A DNA stretch of 64,000 nucleotides from an uncultured Oscillospiraceae bacterium (lineage in GTDB: Bacteria; Bacillota; Clostridia; Oscillospirales; Oscillospiraceae). Under the pieces are notes generated by a model that saw only the letters and a list, made by a program, of their open reading frames with translations, searched no databases and was not told where the DNA came from. This document shows, piece after piece, positions 43,976 to 52,860 of this stretch. Within the stretch, counting starts at the first letter, position 1; each line of letters opens with the position of its first letter. Made by a program: the position numbers and the translations under genes. The stretch is from NCBI GenBank assembly GCA_934591745.1, contig CAKTPQ010000002.1, forward strand, positions 1-64,000, in the 5' to 3' direction.

Positions 43976-44758
43976 TCACATCCGCTTGTCTTTTTCCAGC
44001 ACGGCCTGCACCGCCGCGTGAACGGCGGACTCAAAGCCGCCCTGCTGGAGCGCCAGCAGACCCTCTACCGTGGTACCGCCGGGGGATGTGACCCGGTCGA
44101 TCAGCGCCCACGGGTGCTGGCCGGATAGACGCACCATGCGGCCGCTGCCCTCCGCCATGGCGGCGGCGATCTCCACCGCCATACCCTTGGGCATACCGGC
44201 CTGTACCGCCGCCTCTGCCAAAGCGTTGATGTACAGATAGGTGTAGGCAGGGGCGGCGCCGCCGATGGCGCTGACGATGCCCATGAACTTCTCCGGCACC
44301 TCCACCGCCGTGCCGAAGGTGCCAAGCAGCGTGGCCGCCAGCACCTTCTGCTCATCAGAGACGGCGTCATTGGCGCACCAGCCGGTGACGGACGCGCCCA
44401 CCACCGCGTTGATGTTGGGCATGACACGGATAATGGCCGCCTGTCCCAGACGGGCCTCCAGCCACGCCAGCTCCTTGCCCGCCGCCACGGATATGAACAG
44501 TCTGCCGGACGGGGGCGCAAGCTCTGCCAGCACTCCCTCCAAAATCTGGGGCTTTACCGCCAGCACCACCACGTCGCTGGCATCCAGCACCGCCTGATTG
44601 GACGGCAGCAGCCGCAGACCGCACTGCTCCGCCAGCTCCTTCGCCTTTTCCGGGTGGGGATTGTGGCCGCAGAGGGTCACGCCCTCCAGCTGCGCCGCCG
44701 CGATGCCCCGCACCATGGCGGAGGCCATATTGCCCAGTCCGATGAATCCAATGACCAT
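43976..44758 (-). CDS. proC: Pyrroline-5-carboxylate reductase
   Basis: ProC makes proline from pyrroline-5-carboxylate with NAD(P)H. The 260-residue product has the Rossmann start IGFIGLGNMASAMVRGI, AVKPQILEGVL, the PNINAVVGASVTGW region and the C-terminal signature APAYTYLYINALAEAAVQAGM then SPGGTTVEGLLALQ (in parts). The frame opens earlier, but MVIGFIGLG at 44758 is the conserved start with AGGAGG upstream. It follows pyk by 16 bp. Confidence 0.96.
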   Translation of the reverse strand: MVIGFIGLGNMASAMVRGIAAAQLEGVTLCGHNPHPEKAKELAEQCGLRLLPSNQAVLDASDVVVLAVKPQILEGVLAELAPPSGRLFISVAAGKELAWLEARLGQAAIIRVMPNINAVVGASVTGWCANDAVSDEQKVLAATLLGTFGTAVEVPEKFMGIVSAIGGAAPAYTYLYINALAEAAVQAGMPKGMAVEIAAAMAEGSGRMVRLSGQHPWALIDRVTSPGGTTVEGLLALQQGGFESAVHAAVQAVLEKDKRM

Positions 44759-44774
44759 ATGCGTCTCCTCCTCT

Positions 44775-46514
44775 TTACTGCGGCATGACCTGCACGATGC
44801 CCCGGGCGCAGTCCACGGACACCATGGTGCCGTCGTGGAGCCGCCGGGTGGCATGCACCGCGCCGATGATCACCGGCTTGTGCAGCAGCAGGCCCACGGT
44901 GGCCGTATGGCCCTCGGCGCTGATCTCCTCGCTGATGACCGCCGCCGCCTCCTTCATGTAGGGCAGCAGCTCGTTGTTGGTGTAGGGCACCACCAGCACG
45001 TCGCCGGGATGGAACTTCTCCGGCACCTCCTCCGGTGTGCGGCAGACGCACAGCGGGCCGGCAGCCGTCTGGTCGCCGATACCGGAGGCGTTGACCAGCG
45101 CGCCGCCCACCTGCTCGATGCGGATCATATTGGTGGTGCCGGACACGCCTACGGGTACGCCGGCGGTGACCACCACCAGATCGCCGTGCTTCACAAGACC
45201 GGCTTTTTCCGCCGTGTCGATGGCGGAGCGCACCATCTCATCGGTGTTGTCCGCCCGCTCCATCATGATGGGCACCAGACCCCAGTAAAGCGCCATCTGA
45301 CGGCGGATCTGGGGATCCAGCAGCAGGGCCACCACCGTGGCCTCCGGCCGGAACCGGCTGACCATCTGGGCGGTAACGCCCCCCTGACTGACCGTCAGGA
45401 TGGCATCGGCGCCGATGTCCGCCGCAGTGGTGCAGGCGGCGTGGGCCGTGGCCGCCGTCACGGACAGGTGGGTGCGGGCCGGGGGCACCGCCGCACGGGA
45501 GCAGTCAATGCTGCTCTCCGTCCTGCGGGCGATGGCGTCCATGGTCTTTACTGCCTCCAAAGGGTACTTGCCCGCCGCCGTCTCGCCGGAGAGCATGATG
45601 GCACTGGTGCCGTCGTAGATGGCGTTGGCCACATCGGTGATCTCGGCACGGGTGGGCCGGGGATTCTCGATCATGGAGTCCAGCATCTGGGTGGCGGTGA
45701 TCACCGGCTTGCCGCAGGCCACGCACTGGGCGATCATGTCCTTCTGGATGGCGGGGATCTCCGTAAAGTCGATCTCCACGCCCATGTCGCCCCGTGCCAC
45801 CATGACGCCGTCCGCCTCCGCAAGGATCTCCCGCAGGTTGCTGACGCCCTCCTGGTTCTCGATCTTGGCGATGATGCGCATCCGGGAGTGGGCGGCGTTC
45901 AGCACGCGGCGGATGTCCCGGATGTCAGCGGCGCAGCGGACGAAGCTGGCGGCGATGAAATCGAAGCCCTGCTCCACGCCGAACAGGATGTCGTCCTTGT
46001 CCTGCTGGCTCATGTAGGGCATGGACAGGGACACGCCGGGGACATTGACGCCCTTGTGGTCCTTCATGGCACCGCTGTTCTCCACCCGGCAGCGGATGGT
46101 CTTGCTGGTAGTCTCCAGCACCGTCAGCCGCACCAGTCCGTCGTCCAGCAGGATGGTGTCCCCGGCATTGACGTCCTGGGGCAGCGCGGCATAGGTGATG
46201 GCGCAGCGGGTCTCGTCGCCCTCCACGTCCTCCGTGGTCAGGGTGAACTCCTGCCCTGCCGTCAGCTCCACGGCACCGTTTCTGAAGCTGCGCAGCCGCA
46301 CCTCCGGGCCTTTGGTATCCAGCATGGCCGCCACCGGCAGGTCCAGCTCCTCCCGCAGGGCCTTTACGGCGTCCAGTCGCGCCTTGTGCTCGGGATGGGT
46401 GCCGTGGGAGAAGTTGAAACGGGCCACGTTCATGCCCGCAAGCATCATGTCCCGCAGCACGCCCTCCCGGTCGGTGGCCGGCCCCAGTGTACAGACGATC
46501 TTGGTTTTTCTCAT
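44775..46514 (-). CDS. pyk: Pyruvate kinase with C-terminal PEP-utiliser-like domain
   Basis: Pyruvate kinase makes pyruvate and ATP from PEP. The 579-residue product has KIVCTLGPATD, the active-site lysine in IIAKIENQEGV, the Mg site ARGDMGVEI, and an extra C-terminal domain of about 100 residues (PGDVLVVPYTNNELLPYMKEA, EGHTATVGLLLHKPVIIGA, split) like the PEP-utiliser mobile domain found in many Firmicute enzymes. The ATG at 46514 lies after AAAGGAG; an out-of-frame ATG just before it is not used. It precedes proC. Confidence 0.97.
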   Translation of the reverse strand: MRKTKIVCTLGPATDREGVLRDMMLAGMNVARFNFSHGTHPEHKARLDAVKALREELDLPVAAMLDTKGPEVRLRSFRNGAVELTAGQEFTLTTEDVEGDETRCAITYAALPQDVNAGDTILLDDGLVRLTVLETTSKTIRCRVENSGAMKDHKGVNVPGVSLSMPYMSQQDKDDILFGVEQGFDFIAASFVRCAADIRDIRRVLNAAHSRMRIIAKIENQEGVSNLREILAEADGVMVARGDMGVEIDFTEIPAIQKDMIAQCVACGKPVITATQMLDSMIENPRPTRAEITDVANAIYDGTSAIMLSGETAAGKYPLEAVKTMDAIARRTESSIDCSRAAVPPARTHLSVTAATAHAACTTAADIGADAILTVSQGGVTAQMVSRFRPEATVVALLLDPQIRRQMALYWGLVPIMMERADNTDEMVRSAIDTAEKAGLVKHGDLVVVTAGVPVGVSGTTNMIRIEQVGGALVNASGIGDQTAAGPLCVCRTPEEVPEKFHPGDVLVVPYTNNELLPYMKEAAAVISEEISAEGHTATVGLLLHKPVIIGAVHATRRLHDGTMVSVDCARGIVQVMPQ

Positions 46515-46578
46515 AGCATATAACTCCTTTCCAACGCGGGAAAGCGTTTGGCTCAATTTAGATGTACTTTATTTTAAC

Positions 46579-46607
46579 ATTTTAACAGTATTCACCGTTC
46601 CCGGCAA
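46579..46607 (-). promoter_or_regulatory. Promoter of pyk, overlapping the galK stop
   Basis: On the minus strand TTGCCG, 17 bp, TAAAAT. It starts a transcript for pyk-proC independent of galK. Confidence 0.6.
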
Positions 46608-47712
46608 GGGGATTCCTGACGGACAAAAAACGGCAGCTGCCTGCCCCCAGTGTCTGCTCCACCTGGTCCCGGAACTGCGGGCACAGCGCCTCCGGCACGA
46701 AAGCCAGCGCCGTGCCGGCAAAGCCGCCGCCGTGTACCCGGACGGCGCCCTGGCCCGCCAGCGCCCGGCGGCACAGGGCCAGCGTCAGCGCCAGCGCCTG
46801 ATGGCGCGGGTCTGCCGCCGCCACATTCTGGAGGTACTGCCACGATGATGCGCCGGACTCGTTGACCAGCGTCAGAAACGCGCCGAAGTCCCCGTGGCGC
46901 AGGGCCTCGGCCTCCGCCTTCGCCCGGCGGTTCTCGTCAAAAACATGGATGGCCCGCAGCACCGCCCGGTCGCCTGCCGCCGCACGGACCTCCGGCAGAC
47001 GGCGATAGAACGCGGCCTCGTCCACCTCCCGGAGGACATCCTTTCCGAATACGCGGCACACCTGCCGCAGCTCCTCCGGAATGGCGGCGTAGTCCGCCGT
47101 CAGGTCGGCGTGATCGGCCCCGCTGTCCACGACGCACAGGCGGTACCCGCTGCGGCAGAGGTCACAGTCGATGCGTTCCACCGCCGGCCGGGCCGGGTCG
47201 GCGAAATCCATGTACACCAGCCCCTCCACGCTGGAGGCCATCTGGTCCATCAGGCCGCAGGGCTTGCCGAAGTAGTCCCGCTCCGCCGCCTGGCCCATGC
47301 GGGCGATGTCCTCCGCCGATACGGCGCCGCCGCAGAACAGACCGTTGAATACCCGGCCCAGCAGCACCTCGAAGGCGGCGGAGCTGGACAGGCCAGACCC
47401 CACCGGCACCTGGCCGGCCACGCGGATATCCACGCCGGACAGCGCCGCGCCCCGGGCGGCAAACTGGGCCGCCACGCCCCGCACCAGCGCCGCCGTGGTG
47501 TTCCGCTCCTCCGGGCGGACGTCCCAGCAGCCGATGTCCACCTCTGCGGGCGCGAAGCCCTCGGAAAATACCCGGATGGTGCCGGTGCCGCTGGGTACCA
47601 CCGCTGCCCGCAGCTCCAGCTCCACGGCGGCAGCCAGCACGCAGCCGTGCTGGTGGTCGGTGTGGTTGCCGCCCAGCTCCACCCGGCCGGGCGCGGAAAA
47701 ATACTGTTCCAT
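46582..47712 (-). CDS. galK: Galactokinase (GHMP family)
   Basis: Galactokinase phosphorylates galactose at C1. The 376-residue product has the family signature GRVELGGNHTDHQHG near the N-terminus, the GHMP ATP-loop PVGSGLSSSAAFEV, and the C-terminal VRVHGGGFAGTALAFV. Length fits the family. It is upstream of pyk on the same strand but no other gal gene is present. A different GHMP sugar kinase is the alternative; the start motif favours galactokinase. Confidence 0.92.
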   Translation of the reverse strand: MEQYFSAPGRVELGGNHTDHQHGCVLAAAVELELRAAVVPSGTGTIRVFSEGFAPAEVDIGCWDVRPEERNTTAALVRGVAAQFAARGAALSGVDIRVAGQVPVGSGLSSSAAFEVLLGRVFNGLFCGGAVSAEDIARMGQAAERDYFGKPCGLMDQMASSVEGLVYMDFADPARPAVERIDCDLCRSGYRLCVVDSGADHADLTADYAAIPEELRQVCRVFGKDVLREVDEAAFYRRLPEVRAAAGDRAVLRAIHVFDENRRAKAEAEALRHGDFGAFLTLVNESGASSWQYLQNVAAADPRHQALALTLALCRRALAGQGAVRVHGGGFAGTALAFVPEALCPQFRDQVEQTLGAGSCRFLSVRNPLAGNGEYC

Positions 47713-47776
47713 GAAGGCCCCTCCTGCTGTTTTCTACCTGCATCATAGTCCGCCGCGCCGCCGCTGTCAACTGCTC

Positions 47777-47806
47777 TTGCGTTTCCTACCGCACCGGTGG
47801 TATACT
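47777..47806 (+). promoter_or_regulatory. Promoter of the Rrf2 regulator gene
   Basis: TATACT with TGG before it (extended -10) and a weak -35 TTGCGT. CCTACCGCACCGGTGG fills the spacer and may be an operator for the regulator itself. Confidence 0.55.
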
Positions 47807-47838
47807 ATATATCAACGTAACGATAAGGGGGTTTTTCC

Positions 47839-48264
47839 ATGATCTCCACCAAGGGCCGCTATTCCGTCCGCATCCTACTGGATCTGGCGGAGCACCATAA
47901 CGGCGGCTATATCCCCATGAAGGAGGTGGCCGCACGGCAGGACATCTCCTTGAAGTACATCGAGCGCCTGATGCCCGCCCTGAAGTCGGCGGGGCTGATC
48001 GACAGCGTTCACGGTGCCGGCGGCGGCTACCGCCTGACCCGCCAGCCGGAGGACTACACGCTGTGGGAGATCCTGACGCTGGCGGAGGGCGATCTGGCGC
48101 CGGTGGCCTGCCTCCAGCGGAACGCCGCACCCTGCCAGCGGGCGGCGGAGTGCCGCACCCTGCCGGTGTGGCAGGGATACTACGACATGACCCGGGAGTA
48201 TTTTTCCGGCATCACGCTGGCGGACCTGATGAACGCGCCCCAGGGCGGCGACTATGTGATCTGA
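47839..48264 (+). CDS. Rrf2-family regulator (IscR/CymR-like)
   Basis: This 141-residue regulator has the Rrf2 wHTH: MISTKGRYSVRILLDLAEH, VAARQDISLKYIERLM and GAGGGYRLTR. Three cysteines near residues 95-110 (CLQRNAAPCQRAAEC) match the Fe-S ligands of IscR-like proteins, so it may sense Fe-S status; CymR-like control of cysteine genes is the alternative. It is convergent with cysK, with a double terminator between. GGTAGG-type sites near cysK and suf promoters are candidate targets. Confidence 0.92.
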   Translation: MISTKGRYSVRILLDLAEHHNGGYIPMKEVAARQDISLKYIERLMPALKSAGLIDSVHGAGGGYRLTRQPEDYTLWEILTLAEGDLAPVACLQRNAAPCQRAAECRTLPVWQGYYDMTREYFSGITLADLMNAPQGGDYVI

Positions 48265-48269
48265 CAGAA

Positions 48270-48297
48270 TGGCCCGCGGCGAAGCCGCGGGCCATTT
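48270..48297 (+). terminator. Terminator of the Rrf2 gene
   Basis: GGCCCGCGGC, loop GAA, GCCGCGGGCC then a short T run, directly after the gene. Confidence 0.7.
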
Positions 48298-48304
48298 GCC
48301 GCAT

Positions 48305-48338
48305 AAAAAAGCGGAGTGCGTCAGCACTCCGCTTTTTT
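48305..48338. terminator. Bidirectional terminator between Rrf2 gene and cysK
   Basis: AAAAAAGCGGAGTGC, loop GTCA, GCACTCCGCTTTTTT: symmetric with T runs on both strands. Confidence 0.93.
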
Positions 48339-48349
48339 CAGTTGTCTGC

Positions 48350-49282
<933 letters not shown>

Positions 49283-49322
49283 AACGATTCTCCTTTTCTT
49301 CTATCACGCTGGTTTGTTGTCT

Positions 49323-49403
49323 TTATTGTATGGTGTGCCCGGAGGCGGAACAGCCGCCGCGGCAACATCGGAAGTCCGTATGGTCTGCTGGCCGTGTCCT
49401 CAT
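49323..49403 (-). CDS. Short leader ORF (uORF) with a cysteine cluster before cysK
   Basis: This 26-codon ORF encodes MRTRPADHTDFR, then CCRGGCSASGHTIQ. Its Shine-Dalgarno AGGAGGG is 6-7 bases from ATG, better than most genes here. It lies wholly in the cysK transcript leader, ends 40 nt before cysK, and carries Cys-Cys and then Cys four codons later. GGCGG and CCGCC around the third Cys codon can form a small hairpin. It fits a translated cysteine-sensing leader peptide, like those described before sulfur genes in actinobacteria. No similar Clostridial example is known to me. Confidence 0.65.
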   Translation of the reverse strand: MRTRPADHTDFRCCRGGCSASGHTIQ

Positions 49404-49431
49404 GACACACCCTCCTGTCTCATAAATTACT

Positions 49432-49482
49432 ACCTATCCGGTAGGTTGGTTACGTTATACCACTTCCGGCTCCGTTTGTCAA
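49432..49482 (-). promoter_or_regulatory. cysK promoter and palindromic operator at the start site
   Basis: On the minus strand TTGACA (49477-49482), 17 bp, TATAAC (49454-49459). Near the expected start site lies ACCTATCCGGTAGGT (49432-49446), a palindrome with 13 of 15 positions symmetric. It is likely the site of the nearby Rrf2 regulator; that is inference. Confidence 0.65.
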
Positions 49483-49510
49483 CAGGGAATTTCCCTGCCT
49501 GGCAAATTTT

Positions 49511-49539
49511 TTCACCCCCGGCCCGCCCCGGCATAGAAT
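49511..49539 (+). promoter_or_regulatory. Promoter of the ABC operon at 49592
   Basis: TTCACC, 17 bp, TAGAAT, 52 bp before the ATG; divergent from cysK. Confidence 0.5.
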
Positions 49540-49591
49540 GGGAACGGAGAGGGATTCTCCGTATTTTTTGTGACAGGAGGTCACAGGTCTT

Positions 49592-50350
49592 ATGAGCATA
49601 CATCTCCGTCATGCTGCCGCCTGCTATCAGGCCCCCGACGGGGAGGTGGAGGCGGTACGCGACGTATCCTTTGACGTGGCGCAGGGGGAGTTCGTCAGTC
49701 TGGTGGGGCCATCCGGCTGCGGCAAGTCCACGCTGCTCAGCGCCATCGCCGGACTGGAACCCCTGTCCGGCGGCGCCATCGACGTGGCGGGCCAGCCCGT
49801 GACGGGGCCGACCCGCCGCATCGGGTTCATGCCCCAGCGGGATCAGCTGTTTGAGTGGAAGAGCATCTGGGACAACGTGACGCTGGGCCTGGCGGTGCAG
49901 CGAGAGAGAGGGAGCGCCGCCTATGACCATGTAGCGGAGCTGCTGGAGCGCTACGAGCTGGCGGGCTTTGCCAGAAAGCGGCCCTGCCAGCTGTCCGGCG
50001 GCATGCGCCAGCGCTGCGCCCTGATCCGCACGCTGGCCACCGACCCTGAGATCCTGCTGCTGGATGAGCCGTTCTCCGCGCTGGACTACCAGACCCGCCT
50101 TGCGGTGTCGGCGGATATCTGGCGCATCATCCGGCAGGAGGGTAAGACCGCCCTGCTGGTGACCCACGACATCGCGGAGGCGGTGAGCATGTCTGACCGG
50201 GTGGTAGTGCTGTCCGCCCGGCCCGCCGTGGTGAAAACGGTGCTGGACATGGGGACACTGCGGGGCCTGCCTCCGCTGGAGCGGCGGAATACCCCGGAAT
50301 TCCACCGCTTTTTTGACTTGATCTGGAAGGAGCTGGATGTGCATGGCTGA
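49592..50350 (+). CDS. ABC transporter ATP-binding protein (SsuB/TauB/ThiZ type)
   Basis: This 252-residue ATPase has Walker A GPSGCGKSTLLSAI, signature LSGGMRQRCALIRTL and Walker B ILLLDEPFSALDYQT, with ALDYQTR being typical of the nitrate/sulfonate/taurine/HMP importer family. AGGAGG lies upstream. The gene overlaps the permease gene. It energises import of a small molecule bound by the lipoprotein encoded at the end of the operon. The divergent cysK suggests a sulfur compound, but a thiamine precursor is equally possible. Confidence 0.93.
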   Translation: MSIHLRHAAACYQAPDGEVEAVRDVSFDVAQGEFVSLVGPSGCGKSTLLSAIAGLEPLSGGAIDVAGQPVTGPTRRIGFMPQRDQLFEWKSIWDNVTLGLAVQRERGSAAYDHVAELLERYELAGFARKRPCQLSGGMRQRCALIRTLATDPEILLLDEPFSALDYQTRLAVSADIWRIIRQEGKTALLVTHDIAEAVSMSDRVVVLSARPAVVKTVLDMGTLRGLPPLERRNTPEFHRFFDLIWKELDVHG

Positions 50351-51158
50351 TACTCCGCTGTCCCCGCGCCGGCTGGCGTATCTGTCCGGCGTCCGGCGGC
50401 AGAGGCGCCGCATCCGCATCTGGCAGGTCGCGCTGCTCGTTGGGCTGTTCGGGTTCTGGGAGCTGAGCTGCCGCGCCGGGCTGTCCGACGGATTTCTGGT
50501 CAGCTGTCCCAGCCGCATGGCGGCCACGTTCTGGTCGCTGTGCCGTTCCGGACAGCTATGGCGCCACATCGGCGTGTCCTGTCTGGAGACGGTGGCGGGC
50601 TTCACCGTCGGTACGCTGCTGGGTACGGCGGTGGCGGTGCTGATGTGGTGGTCGGATACGACGGCGCGCATCCTCGACCCCTATCTGGTGGTGCTGAATG
50701 CCCTGCCGAAAACGGCGTTGGGGCCTATCTTCATCGTCTGGATGGGCGCGGGTACGGGAGCCATCGTCACCATGACGCTGGCCATTTCGCTGATCGTGAC
50801 GATCCTGAATATGTACACGGGCTTCCGTGCCACCGACCCGGAGAAGGTGCGCCTGATGCGCACGCTGGGAGCCACGCGGCGTCAGATCCTGTGGATGCTG
50901 GTGTTTCCCGCCAACTGTCCCACCCTGTTCTCCACCCTGAAGGTGAATGTGGGGCTTTCGTGGGTGGGCGTCATCATGGGCGAGTTTCTTGTCTCGCGTG
51001 CCGGTCTGGGCTATCTCATCGTCTACGGCTCCCAGGTGTTCAACATGGATCTGGTGATGACCAGCGTGCTGATCCTAGCGGCTGCGGCGGTGCTGATGTA
51101 CCTGCTGGTGCTGCGCGGGGAAAAAATATTGAACGACTATTGGGGGGTACGATCATGA
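50337..51158 (+). CDS. ABC transporter permease (SsuC/TauC/ThiX type)
   Basis: This 273-residue permease has six membrane helices and the cytoplasmic EAA-like loop (RLMRTLGATRRQILWMLVFP), a hallmark of the SsuC family. Two ATG codons, at 50337 and 50343, could start it; GGAAGGAG sits 4 or 10 bases before them. It overlaps the ATPase gene by 14 bp or less and overlaps the binding-protein gene by 4 bp, so the three are translated together. Confidence 0.93.
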   Translation: MCMADTPLSPRRLAYLSGVRRQRRRIRIWQVALLVGLFGFWELSCRAGLSDGFLVSCPSRMAATFWSLCRSGQLWRHIGVSCLETVAGFTVGTLLGTAVAVLMWWSDTTARILDPYLVVLNALPKTALGPIFIVWMGAGTGAIVTMTLAISLIVTILNMYTGFRATDPEKVRLMRTLGATRRQILWMLVFPANCPTLFSTLKVNVGLSWVGVIMGEFLVSRAGLGYLIVYGSQVFNMDLVMTSVLILAAAAVLMYLLVLRGEKILNDYWGVRS

Positions 51159-52165
51159 AAAAACTGCTGACATTTTTCTGCGTCGCCGCCCTGCTGCTGC
51201 CGGTGCTGCTCACCGGCTGCGGCAGCGGCGGGCAGACTGCGTCCGTCACCGTCCGGCTCAACGAGGTGACCCACTCTGTATTCTATGCGCCGCAGTATGT
51301 GGCCATGAGCCAGGGGTTCTTCGCCGACGAAGGGCTGGATGTGGACCTGACCAACGGCGGCGGCGCGGATAAGGTCATGACCGCCGTGGTGTCCGGCAGC
51401 GCCGACATCGGGCTGGCCGGGCCGGAGAGCTGCATCTACATTTACAACCAGGGCAAGGACGATCATCCCATGATCTTCGCACAGCTGACCAAGCGTGACG
51501 GCTCGTTCCTGGTGGGCCGCACCGACGGCGCCTTCTCCTGGGACGATCTGCGGGGCAGCACGGTCATCGGCGGCCGCAAGGGCGGTGTGCCGGAGATGAC
51601 GCTGGAGTATGTGATGAAGCAGAACGGCGTCGTCCCGCAGGTGGACGCGGTGGTGGACACCTCCGTGCAGTTCAATATGATGGCCGGCGCCTTTACCGGC
51701 GGGCAGGGGGACTACGTGACATTGTTTGAGCCTACCGCCACCGAGGTGGAGCGGGCCGGACACGGCTACGTCCTGTGCTCCATCGGCGAGGAGTCCGGCG
51801 AGATCCCCTACACCGCCTATTTCGCCAGCCAGAGCTATATGGAGGCCCATCCCGAGGTGGTGCAGGGCTTCACCAACGCCATCGCCCGGGCGCAGCGCTG
51901 GATCACGGAGCACACCGACCGGGAGGTGGCGGAGGCCATCTGTGGTCAGTTCCCCGACACCAGCCTTGACGTGCTGGAGGCCGTCACCGCCCGCCACCGC
52001 CAGATAGATGCGTGGAACACCGTGCCCATGATGGAGCAGTCTGCGCTGGAACGGCTGGAGGCGGTGATGACCGAGGCCGGCGAGCTGCAGAAGGCGGACT
52101 GGGTGGACTTCAGCCGTCTGGTGGATAACAGCTTCGCGGAGAAGGCCGCCGCCCGGCTGGGGTGA
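51155..52165 (+). CDS. ABC transporter substrate-binding lipoprotein (NMT1/SsuA type)
   Basis: This 336-residue lipoprotein has signal and lipobox LLPVLLTGCGS. The NMT1/THI5-like start SVTVRLNEVTHSVFYAPQYVAMSQGFFADEGLDVDL (residues about 30-65, quoted in the family sense) and SGSADIGLAGPESCIYI are typical of binding proteins for sulfonates, nitrate or thiamine pyrimidine (HMP). Substrate cannot be set. It starts in the end of the permease gene (overlap ATGA) and is followed by a strong terminator. Confidence 0.9.
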   Translation: MKKLLTFFCVAALLLPVLLTGCGSGGQTASVTVRLNEVTHSVFYAPQYVAMSQGFFADEGLDVDLTNGGGADKVMTAVVSGSADIGLAGPESCIYIYNQGKDDHPMIFAQLTKRDGSFLVGRTDGAFSWDDLRGSTVIGGRKGGVPEMTLEYVMKQNGVVPQVDAVVDTSVQFNMMAGAFTGGQGDYVTLFEPTATEVERAGHGYVLCSIGEESGEIPYTAYFASQSYMEAHPEVVQGFTNAIARAQRWITEHTDREVAEAICGQFPDTSLDVLEAVTARHRQIDAWNTVPMMEQSALERLEAVMTEAGELQKADWVDFSRLVDNSFAEKAAARLG

Positions 52166-52171
52166 AAAAAT

Positions 52172-52205
52172 AAAAGAGAGCCGCCTTTGGGCGGCTCTCT
52201 TTTAT
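52172..52205 (+). terminator. Terminator of the ABC operon
   Basis: AAAGAGAGCCGCC, loop TTTG, GGCGGCTCTCTTT. Its right arm includes GGCGGCTCTCT (52190-52200), repeated at 52749-52759. Confidence 0.85.
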
Positions 52206-52399
52206 ACTTCCTCAAGGGGCAGATGGATATCTCCGTTGGTCTGCTCATATTCATCCACACACTGCTGAGCCAGATGCTCCAGTTGGGCATTCAGGGAACG
52301 GTGGTTCTTGCGGGCGATATAGGTGAGCTTGCGCAGAAGCTCCTCCGGAAAGCGGATGCCGGTTTGAATACGGTCAGAAGGCACTTGGCAACACCTCAT
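52202..52399 (-). CDS. Ribbon-helix-helix (Arc-like) DNA-binding protein
   Basis: This 65-residue protein has an Arc-type RHH core: RIQTGIRFPEELLRKLTYIA then NHRSLNAQLEHLAQQCV. Its ATG overlaps the stop codon of the previous gene (ATGA); GTG at 52384 has a better ribosome site (GAGGTG) and would give 60 residues. It is a paralogue of the gene before it; both end in a G-x-I-x-LP-x-EE tail. RHH proteins act as repressors or antitoxins. No toxin gene is seen. Confidence 0.75.
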   Translation of the reverse strand: MRCCQVPSDRIQTGIRFPEELLRKLTYIARKNHRSLNAQLEHLAQQCVDEYEQTNGDIHLPLEEV

Positions 52400-52575
52400 T
52401 CCTCTGCCGGCAGGGAAATGCCGCCGTGCTCCTTTTCGTAGGCAGCTACATACTGTTCAAGCGCAAATTCGATCTCCTTGTTGGCAGAGCGCTTATGCGC
52501 GGCTGCGATCTGCTTTACCTTGCCCAGCAGTTCCTCGGATACCCGCAGGGAAAACGGCGTATAGTAGTTTGCCAT
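52396..52575 (-). CDS. Ribbon-helix-helix (Arc-like) DNA-binding protein
   Basis: This 59-residue protein, MANYYTPFSLRVSEELLGKV then AHKRSANKEIEFALEQYV, matches the Arc DNA-binding domain: strand YTPFSLRV, then two helices. The start at 52575 follows GTGGGTGATG. It is coupled by ATGA overlap to a second RHH gene of similar sequence, suggesting tandem duplication and possibly heteromeric binding. The upstream region has TGATATCATCA, a possible operator. Confidence 0.78.
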   Translation of the reverse strand: MANYYTPFSLRVSEELLGKVKQIAAAHKRSANKEIEFALEQYVAAYEKEHGGISLPAEE

Positions 52576-52680
52576 GACATCACCCACTTCAATTTGATGG
52601 CTTGATGATATCATTTCGCTGGTGTACAATAAGAATGCATGGTGACATCAAAAAGATATCAAAAGTGAAGGAGAAAAGAA

Positions 52681-52860
52681 ATGGCAGATGATAAGGTCAT
52701 GTATTTGGCGACAATGGACGCTATGGAGCGAGCAATAGAAGCGCTGACGGCGGCTCTCTCTTGCGTCTGTTACGTTCTCGTCAGCTGGGCGCACAGCAGG
52801 CGGCTGACGGCGTCGGCCAGCCACCCGGCGGTGGGGATGCGCTCCAGTGCCGCGCCGTAA
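52681..52860 (+). CDS. Truncated short ORF at the cassette edge
   Basis: A 59-codon ORF starts at an ATG with AAGGAGAAAAGAA upstream: MADDKVMYLATMDAMERAIE, then about 8 more plausible residues. From about 52760 it runs antisense into the end of the VWA gene, and its composition becomes GC-rich, so the original 3' part is probably lost. The AT-rich beginning, divergent from the RHH genes, suggests it was part of their cassette. No family was recognised. Confidence 0.4.
   Translation: MADDKVMYLATMDAMERAIEALTAALSCVCYVLVSWAHSRRLTASASHPAVGMRSSAAP

Larger units (their letters stand above)
52190..52759. mobile_element. Possible small mobile cassette with 11-bp direct repeats
   Basis: GGCGGCTCTCT occurs at 52190-52200 and again at 52749-52759. 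The DNA between (about 550 bp) is AT-richer than its neighbours and carries two paralogous ribbon-helix-helix genes plus the start of a third short gene. The repeats look like a target-site duplication or recombination site in a terminator arm. No transposase or integrase is present. Confidence 0.45.

Noticed and set aside
49283-49450. T-box in the cysK leader
   Set aside because: No T-box motif or terminator/antiterminator pair is visible; the short Cys-rich ORF explains the leader better.
52202-52575. Toxin-antitoxin pair
   Set aside because: Both genes encode RHH proteins similar to each other; no toxin-like partner is present.
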